A model generated the notes under the pieces. That model searched no databases. It was not told the origin of the DNA and saw only the letters and a program-made list of their open reading frames with translations. Both the position numbers and the translations under genes were made by a program. From CAZNHL01 sp964572965 (GTDB lineage Bacteria; Bacteroidota; Bacteroidia; Cytophagales; UBA9547), in assembly GCA_964572965.1 (NCBI GenBank), contig CAZNHL010000053.1, positions 1-31,643 of the forward strand: a stretch of 31,643 nucleotides of DNA, in the 5' to 3' direction. This document shows positions 24,875 through 31,643 of this stretch, in pieces (within the stretch, counting starts at the first letter, position 1; every line of letters begins with the position of its first letter).

Positions 24875-25240
24875 TTAGACAGTCATTACTTTCTTAACTG
24901 CGTCCACAAGGCTTTCACTTGTAAAAGGTTTAACGATGTAGTCAGAAGCGCCCAGCGTCATACCTTCTTCAATAACAGACTCCTGACCTACTGCACTGAT
25001 CATGATTACTTTTGAACTCAGGTTTTCATCATGCTTCAATACTTTCAGAATATCTATTCCGATCATATCCGGCAGAATATTGTCGAGAGTGATCAGGTCA
25101 GGTTTTAATTCAAGAGCTAAATCAATCGCAGATTCTCCATTGGCAGCCTGTCCTACTACTTCATAGCCGGCATTTACCAAAGCTTCAGAAATCAGAGTTC
25201 GCATATACAGCGAATCATCTACTACAAGTACTTTGTTCAT
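24875..25240 (-). CDS. cheY: Response regulator CheY
   Basis: 121-residue single receiver domain, no output domain. Acidic pocket D8/D9, phospho-acceptor D53 ('LITLDNILPDMIG'), Thr/Ser at 82 ('MISAVG') and K104 ('YIVKPF'). It is located between cheW and cheB in the operon and is the obvious target of CheA. Its output partner is unknown; no flagellar genes are in the window, so a gliding or pili-like output is only inferred. Confidence 0.93.
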   Translation of the reverse strand: MNKVLVVDDSLYMRTLISEALVNAGYEVVGQAANGESAIDLALELKPDLITLDNILPDMIGIDILKVLKHDENLSSKVIMISAVGQESVIEEGMTLGASDYIVKPFTSESLVDAVKKVMTV

Positions 25241-25281
25241 AATTGTATGAGTTGATTGTTTAAAAAGTCTCTTTTTTAGTT

Positions 25282-25845
25282 TTACTGGAGTGCTTTATTT
25301 ACCACGCCATGAATATTATCGATCTCCATCATCTTTTGTATATCAATCAAAATGATTAATCTTGATCCAAGTTTCACCACTCCTCTAATAGTCTTTTCAT
25401 CTAAAGTTGAGTACTGAATAAAATTAGAGGTATCATCGATATCGGTGCTGTTGACCGTTAGAGTATTAGGAACCTCCTTTACCAGAATAGCCACCTTAAA
25501 AACCTCGTTTTCAATAACTAAAACATAATTTGACAAATTGGCCAACTCCTCCTTTTCAGGAGAAGTCAGGCCAAATTTCTGTTCAAGATCAAGAATAGCT
25601 ATGATATTACCTCTGATATTGGCCACTCCTTTAATGTACTCCGGAGAGTGAGGCATACGGGCAATTCGGGGTGTCAGTACAACTTCTTTGATCTGATCGA
25701 TCGGTAATGCATACTCTTCAGAACCAAGCTTAAAGCTGATCAGTTGAATGCGTTTGCCCACTTCTTTCTTTTGTACTTCAGAAGCCACTTCTTTCTTGAT
25801 ATCATCGATCGTAACTTCTTGTTCAACTCTGTTTGGCTGACTCAT
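25282..25845 (-). CDS. cheW: Chemotaxis coupling protein CheW
   Basis: 187 residues from the ATG at 25845 (MSQPNRVEQ...). An in-frame ATG 13 codons upstream (25884) exists, but the extension (MCLNHFDILNLCH) does not look like a CheW start. The N-terminus (about 1-35) is a charged helix, followed by a CheW domain: 'KRIQLISFKLGSEEYALPID', 'IARMPHSPEYIKGVANIRGN', 'VKLGSRLIILIDIQKMM'. It bridges receptor and CheA. It follows the receptor gene by 54 bases (15 from the alternative start) and precedes cheY. Confidence 0.93.
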   Translation of the reverse strand: MSQPNRVEQEVTIDDIKKEVASEVQKKEVGKRIQLISFKLGSEEYALPIDQIKEVVLTPRIARMPHSPEYIKGVANIRGNIIAILDLEQKFGLTSPEKEELANLSNYVLVIENEVFKVAILVKEVPNTLTVNSTDIDDTSNFIQYSTLDEKTIRGVVKLGSRLIILIDIQKMMEIDNIHGVVNKALQ

Positions 25846-25899
25846 ATGGCATAAATTCAAAATATCAAAATGATTTAAACACAAAGCTGTGATTACCTC

Positions 25900-27700
25900 T
25901 TACGAGGCACGAAGCTTAAATTTATTTACACCTTCCTGCAATTGAGTAGCCACATCGGCAAGGTCACGGCTGGTTGATGTCACTTCTGTCATACCCTGGC
26001 TCAGCTCTTTGGTTGAAGAAGCGATCTGTTCTGTGCCGGAAGCTGTTTGCTCAGCCACCACCACAATTCGCTCAAAGTTTTTCACGGTATCATTGATTGA
26101 CTCTTTTTGTCCCAGAGTTGCTTCCACAATCTCTTTAGACAATTCCAATGTTTCCACACTTGACTTGTCAATATTCTGGAATACCAATTCCGCCTCTTTA
26201 GAAGCCTGGTTACCACTCTTCACATTGGTTTCCATGTTCTCTATAGACTTGTTAGCTGAGTTGATATCTTTCTGAACCTCTCTGATTACTTTTTCAATAT
26301 CAATAGCTGATTTGCGTGAATCTTCTGCCAGCTTTCTGATCTCTTCAGCAACTACCGCGAAACCTCTGCCTGCATCACCGGCACGCGCCGCTTCAATGGC
26401 TGCATTCAGGGCCAATAAATTAGTCTGAGCAGCAATGTCTGTGATGACATTCAGCGTTCTTGCAATTTCTTCTGAACGTTGTGTAAGAATGGTAATAGAA
26501 TTGGATGTTACCAAAGCCGATTGCTGGATTTCACTCATGTTATCTACCACTCGTTTGATAGTGACTAAACCTTCACTGGCAGAACGCTGCCCTCTTTCTG
26601 CTGCTGTATTGATAATCTCTGCTTTCTTACCCATCTGATTAGATGACTTCAATACAAGATCAATCAGTTTCGAAGATTCATCCGTTTGCTGTGCCTGCTG
26701 TTGAGACCCTTCCGCCATTTGCTGCGTTGCAGAAGCCACTTCCTGTGTAGTGCCCTGCATCTGTTCACCTTTAGCCAGGAGTTCTTCTGAAGAGGATGCA
26801 ACCAGGTTTGCAATGTGACTGATATTACCTAATAAGCGATTCAGGTTTTCCAAGGCACCGTTAACGCCATCGGCCATTGATTTAATATCTCCTTTAGCAG
26901 CATCTACCACTACCGTTTCTGTCAGGTTACCATTTGCCATCAGGTTAATGACTTTACTTACTTCCAATACCGGAACAGAGATAGAGTCCATCAGCATATT
27001 TACAGATTGTGCAAGATCTAACAATGAAGTATCAACTCCTGACAAATCCAATCTCTTACGCAGATCTCCTTCTTTTCCAGCTACCGATACAAGTTGCTGC
27101 ACATCTGAAAGCACTTTTTTCTGACCGGAAATATCTGTAGCTATTTTGCTAAAGCCCGTAATACGCCCCATTTCATCTTTCACCGGCGTATACACTGCCT
27201 GTATCCAGACTTCCTTGCCCTGATTAGTGAATAACTGGAATTGTCCGCCCTGAGGAATACCTCTCTGAAGATCATCCCAGAAACGTAGGTAATCCGCAGA
27301 ATTTGCATATTCTCTACCGACAAGCATCTTATGGTGTTTTCCTTCAATATCATCCAGACGATAGTCCATCAGATTCAGGAAGTTGTTGTTAGCTGCAGTA
27401 ACGTTACCTTTAATATCAAATTCAACAAAAGCGAAAGAGGAGTTGATACCCTCAATGATACCTTTCATTCTCTGTGCCTCAAATGTTGTTTCTGTAATAT
27501 CGAAACGGATACCAATGTATTTGACAGGTTTACCATTTTTGCCCATTACCGGGGTAAATACACCATCTACATAGTAAGGGGTACCATCTTTTTTCCTGTT
27601 TTTAACAAGTCCCCTGAAAATATTCCCTTTTCCAATGACACCCCACATCTCTTTAAATAAAGATTTAGGCATATCCGGGTGACGAACAATGTTTTGATTA
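25900..27700 (-). CDS. Chemoreceptor, 3' part (PAS, HAMP-like, MCP signalling domain)
   Basis: The C-terminal part of the large receptor; the 5' end is lost in the assembly gap. The frame is open to the gap and reads ...NQNIVRHPDMPKS..., the middle of an Aer-type PAS domain, so the ATG at 27672 is an internal Met and not the start. Numbering from it: Aer-type PAS remainder 1-62; a second-type PAS 70-185 ('FAFVEFDIKGNVTAANNNFL', 'GKHHKMLV'); HAMP-like helices about 225-290 ('VINLMANGNLTETVVV'); MCP signalling coiled coil about 290-590 with the hairpin tip 'ITDIAAQTNLLALNAAIEAA' near 410-429 and 'GRGFAVVAEEIRKLAEDSRKSA' after it. No transmembrane helix. No CheR-tethering pentapeptide at the C-terminus (ends KFKLRAS). 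It is the first gene of the chemotaxis operon. Confidence 0.92.
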
Positions 27701-27710
27701 NNNNNNNNNN
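27701..27710. other. Assembly gap inside the receptor gene
   Basis: Ten Ns. TGATTA occurs at both edges (27695-27700 and 27711-27716). Overlapping them restores the frame (L-I-G-A-N-Q-N-I-V-R-H), exactly the sequence of the two intact repeat copies, giving one open reading frame of 1443 residues. The gap may therefore be an artefact with negative length, or may hide extra repeat copies. Confidence 0.9.
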
Positions 27711-30247
27711 TGATTAGCGCCTATCAGTTCTTCTCGCGAGTACTGAGACACTTCGCAATGCTTGTCATTCACATAAGTGATATAACCTTTCAAATCTACT
27801 TCAGAAACAATGCATGCTTCATCCACAGATTTCATACGTGCTTCAATTTCCCTCTGCATTTGAGCAGCGTCTTCTACAACTTTAGTAACATCAGATGCAA
27901 TTTGGATGATTTTAACAATCCGGCCCATATCGTCACGGGTAGCTGAGAATACTGATTCAAAATAGGTTTCAACACCAGTTTTTGACGTAAATTTGTATTG
28001 TCCTGATTTCACAACACCATTTGCCAGTTCCGGCCAGAAGTTCGCATAATCCGAAGAGTTCGAGACATCACTATCAACCAAAGACCTGTGGTGCCTGCCG
28101 GTAACTTCTTCAATACTATATTCAAGCGATTTTAAGAAGTTAGGATTTGCAGTTAACACATTTCCTTTAGTATCGTATTCTGCAAAAGAAAAAGATTCAT
28201 CAATGGCTTTTACAACACCTTCTGCTGCCAGTTTTTCATACGTTTGTTGTGTAATATCAAAACGGATACCGATGTATTTGACAGGTTTACCGTTTTTGCC
28301 CATTACCGGGGTAAATACACCATCTACATAGTAAGGTGTACCATCTTTTTTCCTGTTTTTAACAAGTCCCCTGAAGATATTTCCTCTGCCAATGGTAGCC
28401 CACATTTCTTTGAACACTTCTTTCGGCATGTCCGGGTGACGAACGATATTCTGATTTGCTCCTATCAGTTCTTCTCGTGAGTACTGAGACACTTCGCAAT
28501 GCTTGTCGTTCACATAAGTGATATAACCTTTCAAATCTACTTCAGATACGATACACGCCACATCAACAGATGCCGTACGAGCGTCGATTTCCCGCTGCAT
28601 TTGAGCAGCATCTTCTACAACTTTAGTAACATCAGATGCAATTTGAATGATTTTAACAATCCGGCCCATATCGTCACGAGTAGCTGAGAATACTGATTCA
28701 AAATAGGTCTCAACACCTGTTTTTGACATAAATTTGTATTGTCCTGATTTCACAACACCATTTGCCAGTTCCGGCCAGAAGCTCGCATAATCCGAAGAGT
28801 TCGAGACAGCACTATCAACCAAAGACCTGTGGTGCCTGCCGGTAACTTCTTCAGCATTATATTCCAATGCTTTTAAGAAATTAGGATTTGCCGTTAAAAT
28901 ATTCCCTTCAGTATCGTATTCCACAAAAGAGAAAGATTCATCAATGGCTTTTACAACGCCTTCTGCTGCCAGTTTTTCATACGTTTGTTGTGTAATATCA
29001 AAACGAATACCGATGTATTTGACAGGTTTACCGTTTTTGCCCATTACCGGGGTAAATACACCATCTACATAGTAAGGTGTACCATCTTTTTTCCTGTTTT
29101 TAACAAGTCCCCTGAAGATATTTCCTCTGCCAATGGTAGCCCACATTTCTTTGAACACTTCTTTCGGCATGTCCGGGTGACGAACGATATTCTGATTAGC
29201 TCCTATCAGTTCTTCACGAGAATATTGAGACACTTCGCAATGCTTGTCATTGACATAAGTGATATAGCCTTTCAAATCTACTTCAGATACGATACATGCT
29301 TCATCCACAGATTTCATACGTGCATCAATTTCACGCTGCATTTGAGCAACATCTTCTTTGGCCTCTGTGATATCAGTAGCAATCTTTACCACTTTGGTAA
29401 CATTCCCAGATTCATCAAACACAGGAGAATAGACTGCTTGCAGCCACATCTCCTTACCGTTTTTCCCGAAACGGTTAAATTCTCCTCTGACGCTCTTTCC
29501 AGACTGCAAATCGACCCAGAAAACAGCATAATCTCTTGTATCAGCATAAGCAACATCTACAAATATTCTATGGTGCTTACCTTTGACCTCATCAAGTGTA
29601 TAACCTGTAGCAGCAAGAAAATTTTCATTGGCAGTAATGATATTTCCCTGAGGGTCAAACTCTATAAATGAATACGCGATATTGATCGCATTAAAAACTG
29701 CTCTAAGATTTTGAATTTCAGCCAATTGATTTATCTTTTCTACATCTTTAGCAGTACCTAAGGTATCTTTCTCAATTTTAAGGTCTTTGGCTTTCATAAA
29801 TTTGGCGGGAGTATTTTTTCCAATATTTTTAACTGTTGCAGGAGCATACTTTTGAATAATTGTAAGTAATTCCCTCGATGCTTTTTGTGGCACTTTCAAT
29901 TCATTGAGTGCATCTTCCAAATGGCCTGAAATAAGACCATGATGTTCCTCCAAGGCATTTGCGAAGTCAACGGTTTTTGCCATTTTCTCATTAGAAACAA
30001 CAACACCCAATTTCTCCGATAAAAAATGTTGAATATTCTGAAGGTGTTCTGCATGATGCGCCCCATTCAGAAATTCGAGAAGCTTTTTCTCTGATTTCAG
30101 TTTTTCAAAAAACAACTGCGATACACTGGTCAATGCTGTGTCACCACCGATTTGTTCAAAAGAAGAGTTTGCTTTTGTCTTTCCCATAGCTAAGAGTTTT
30201 TGTTTTATTTTGAGAAGTGTTACAGAATTGCCAGAGGCACTCTCCAT
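27711..30247 (-). CDS. Chemoreceptor, 5' part (globin-like domain and PAS array)
   Basis: 845 residues to the gap, starting at the ATG at 30247. Residues 28-145 resemble a group I truncated hemoglobin ('FEQIGGDTALTSVSQLFFEK', 'ISGHLEDALNELKVPQKASR'). Then alternating PAS types: A1 (about 181-296), B1 (308-420), A2 (431-545), B2 (555-667), A3 (678-792) and the start of B3. B domains carry the Aer-type motif 'NQNIVRHPDMPKE' and 'GLVKNRKKDGTPYYVDG'; A domains carry 'FIEFDPQGNIITANENFL' and 'GKHHRIFV'-like motifs. There are no membrane segments, so it is a soluble receptor. The B-A module repeats every 247 residues. Merged with the 3' part it is a 1443-residue sensor for CheW/CheA. By-eye alignment puts Val93 at the proximal heme-His position. 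Ligands are unknown; FAD or redox is possible for the B domains. Confidence 0.9.
27842..29323 (-). repeat. 741-bp tandem repeat encoding PAS pairs
   Basis: Two full copies (28583-29323 and 27842-28582) and a partial third that runs into the gap and diverges beyond it. Residue spacing is exactly 247 between the ARMKSVDEACIV / ARTASVDVACIV / ARMKSVDEACIV starts. Long stretches are almost identical at DNA level (e.g. around 28270-28370 and 29010-29110), indicating recent duplication or gene conversion. Confidence 0.9.
29813..30166 (-). other. Truncated-globin-like domain of the receptor
   Basis: Residues 28-145. The C-terminal half, 'ISGHLEDALNELKVPQKASR' and the following 'IIQKYAPATV', aligns well with helices G-H of group I truncated hemoglobins such as mycobacterial HbN. 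Counting back from that match puts V93 at the F8 proximal position and F47 at B10 (normally Tyr). H102 and H103 lie close by but are nine residues downstream. Heme binding is therefore doubtful. Non-heme globin sensors are known (the N-terminal domain of B. subtilis RsbR). Confidence 0.65.
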
Positions 30248-30957
30248 GTTGCAAAAAAATAGCTAGCAACTTTTATAATTATGAGTGTAGTAAAAATACC
30301 GGCTTTCCAATAACAGGCTTCTTGTCCGGAAAATAAGGCTGATCAATTTTATTTATTTTCTCAGGACAAGCGTTCTAACGTGACAAAAATGCTTAGGTTT
30401 TGCTGTAAAATACCCCCAAAAATGCATTTCTTAATTAAGTAATAACAGTAAACAATCTTTAACAAAAAACTCACGGAACAACGGAAAATACATAATCAGT
30501 ATTTTTCTGTACATAAAACGCTTTTTTAAAAATATAGTCAGAAATGGCATAAAGCGACTTTTACAAAAAAAACCTTACATGTAAGTTTTATAATTTAATC
30601 TTGAACTATAATAGTAATCCATATCGAAATCAAACACCTTTATTATAAAGATTCTTTTAAAAATCATATAAAAAAATTTCATATAAAGAGCTGAAAGAAC
30701 ACTTAGCAGGTAATTTAGATAAATAAGTAATTACATAGACTATGAATACGCTGAAGGCTATAATACCATTTGTTTCTACTATAACAGTAGTATTTCCGGG
30801 CAAATAGCGCCGGCAATAAGTTTGAAGCATAGCCCATGCTATTTATTCGCTCGTGTTGTCATGAACCACCTTTTGTTCTGGCACAAGTCTCCACTTCTAC
30901 TTATATTTATTTCGGGTATTTCCCCCTCTAAAAACTAAAATCAAAACTGATAAAAAT
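30248..30957. other. 710-bp spacer upstream of the chemotaxis operon
   Basis: Very AT-rich, no gene. It should hold the minus-strand promoter of the chemotaxis operon and the promoter of the VOC gene, but no well-spaced TTG/TAnnTTTG pair was found for either. A perfect 12-bp palindrome CTTACATGTAAG (30574-30585) could be a regulator site. A small inverted repeat AGCAT/ATGCT lies near 30826-30840. The segment 30790-30900 is less AT-rich but has no coding signal. Confidence 0.45.
30574..30585. promoter_or_regulatory. Perfect palindrome, possible operator
   Basis: CTTACATGTAAG, a 12-bp perfect palindrome in the large spacer between the divergent chemotaxis operon and VOC gene. It is about 330 bases from either start, so a regulatory role is only possible. 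Confidence 0.25.
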
Positions 30958-31365
30958 ATGCCTAAACAAATTTTCATCAACCTGCCGGTTAAAGACCTTC
31001 AAAAATCTGTGGATTTTTACACGGCGCTCGGATTTTCTAACAATCCGCAATTTTCTGACGAAACCGGAAAATGTATGGTGTGGAGCGACAACATTTTTGT
31101 AATGCTTTTGTCACACGAGAAATTCAAAACATTTGCTACTAAGCCAATTGCTGATACTAAATCAGGCTTAGCGGGACTTTTCTCATTGTCGCTGGATAGC
31201 CTCGACGAAGTAAATAGTTTAATGGCTAATGGACTGAAAGCTGGCGGTATTGAACCACATCCAATAAGGGACTACGGTTTTATGCAACAAAGAACCATTG
31301 AAGATTTTGACGGACATACCTGGGAAGTATTCTATATGGATCTTTCAAAATTCCCTACACAATAG
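30958..31365 (+). CDS. VOC (glyoxalase/bleomycin-resistance) family protein
   Basis: 135 residues. Typical VOC fold: 'IFINLPVKDLQKSVDFYTALGF' (5-26) opening beta-alpha unit, 'KCMVWSDNIFVMLLSHEKF' in the middle, and 'FMQQRTIEDFDGHTWEVFYMD' (about 108-128) with the Glu that often ligates metal. This subgroup is annotated in many genomes as glyoxalase/extradiol-dioxygenase-like with unknown substrate, often found as stand-alone single-gene units. It has a strong terminator and no neighbours in its direction. Confidence 0.88.
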   Translation: MPKQIFINLPVKDLQKSVDFYTALGFSNNPQFSDETGKCMVWSDNIFVMLLSHEKFKTFATKPIADTKSGLAGLFSLSLDSLDEVNSLMANGLKAGGIEPHPIRDYGFMQQRTIEDFDGHTWEVFYMDLSKFPTQ

Positions 31366-31376
31366 TAAAGTTACAG

Positions 31377-31409
31377 ACCGAAGCCCTCATTTTAAGCGAG
31401 GGCTTCGGT
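31377..31409. terminator. Terminator of the VOC gene
   Basis: Perfect 12-bp GC-rich stem (ACCGAAGCCCTC at 31377-31388 with GAGGGCTTCGGT at 31398-31409), 9-base loop, short T run after it. It starts 12 bases after the stop. Confidence 0.8.
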
Positions 31410-31548
31410 TTAAAACTTATACCCTTCGATTTTTCGATATCCTGCAGATACTTAGTAGCAGTGCAGTCTTGCCCATCAAAATACCTCCTTATGCCTTCAT
31501 CCAATAGTTCTTGATAAACATAATACATCATGAGTTGTTTTCAAATCA

Positions 31549-31579
31549 TTTGAAATAGACATCCGTTTCTTTAATTTTA
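31549..31579 (+). promoter_or_regulatory. Promoter candidate of the right-edge gene
   Basis: TTTG (31549-31552), 19 bases, then TAATTTTA (31572-31579), one base from TAnnTTTG. It ends 21 bases before an ATG at 31601. Confidence 0.4.
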
Positions 31580-31600
31580 GATTCAGAAAAAATTTCAGCA

Positions 31601-31643
31601 ATGACACCGGAAAGCATCAAGCATGTAGAAAAAAGATCGGCAG
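31601..31643 (+). CDS. Start of an unidentified gene, cut by the window edge
   Basis: The ATG at 31601 opens a frame of 14 codons (MTPESIKHVEKRSA) that runs off the end. It is supported by the promoter-like sequence just upstream and by lying downstream of a terminator. Too short to identify. Confidence 0.35.
   Translation, partial: MTPESIKHVEKRSA

Noticed and set aside
27672..27674. ATG at 27672 as the start of a separate 590-residue receptor
   Set aside because: The frame continues upstream to the gap with conserved PAS residues, and joins the 5' part when the duplicated TGATTA is merged.
28985..29671. 228-codon plus-strand frame antisense to the receptor, with similar frames at 28244 and 27758
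   Set aside because: These frames repeat with the 741-bp PAS modules and lie opposite strongly conserved PAS coding sequence; they are shadows of the repeat.
31298..31507. 69-codon frame overlapping the VOC gene end and its terminator
   Set aside because: It reads through a strong terminator hairpin and overlaps a clear gene in another frame.

Overview
The window looks like a Bacteroidota (Bacteroidetes) chromosome segment, most likely from a gliding, non-flagellated Cytophagales-type organism, in a draft assembly. The evidence is a type III glutamine synthetase, a PstS-like secreted protein with an EF-hand-type loop, many lipoproteins and secreted proteins of unknown function, AT-rich spacers with TTG-N19/20-TAnnTTTG promoters, few strong Shine-Dalgarno sites, and a chemotaxis operon with no flagellar genes. 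The genus is inference. A run of 10 Ns (27701-27710) marks a contig join.

Left part (1-13.6 kb). A periplasmic PstS-like binding protein is followed by a likely operon of Cys-type sulfatase, SMP-30-like beta-propeller and sterol-desaturase-family hydroxylase. Next come a four-helix membrane protein, a Vps62/NPP1-like lipoprotein, a divergent DUF4421-like beta-barrel protein, a small lipoprotein, type III glutamine synthetase, a small membrane protein, YajQ and a small secreted protein. Most of these units end in clear hairpin terminators.

Middle part (13.7-19.3 kb, + strand). A GT2 glycosyltransferase is followed by a tiny membrane protein, a frameshifted membrane protein, a GNAT acetyltransferase, a group III truncated hemoglobin, another membrane protein and the CDP-glucose pair rfbF/rfbG. 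This stretch carries heptamer arrays (GTGAGTA and variants). They start at or within a few bases of the stop codons of neighbouring genes, always with the same orientation relative to the gene, and inverted copies can pair into hairpins.

Right part (19.36-30.25 kb, - strand). This is one compact chemotaxis operon, read right to left: a very large soluble chemoreceptor, cheW, cheY, cheB, cheA, a CheC-like phosphatase, cheR and a SpoIIE/RsbU-type PP2C phosphatase with a duplicated coiled coil. The receptor is broken only by the assembly gap. The 6-bp sequence TGATTA occurs on both sides of the gap, and merging it gives a single 1443-residue frame: a truncated-globin-like N-terminal domain, seven PAS domains (alternating types, with a 247-residue tandem repeat), HAMP-like helices and an MCP signalling domain, without transmembrane segments. 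By eye the globin domain lacks the proximal heme histidine, so it may be a non-heme globin sensor. Receptor, kinase, adaptation enzymes, response regulator and phosphatases together form a complete cytoplasmic sensory circuit. Its output is not visible here; gliding or surface behaviour is a guess.

Right end. A 0.7-kb spacer is followed by a VOC/glyoxalase-family protein with a strong terminator, and the first codons of a gene that runs off the window.
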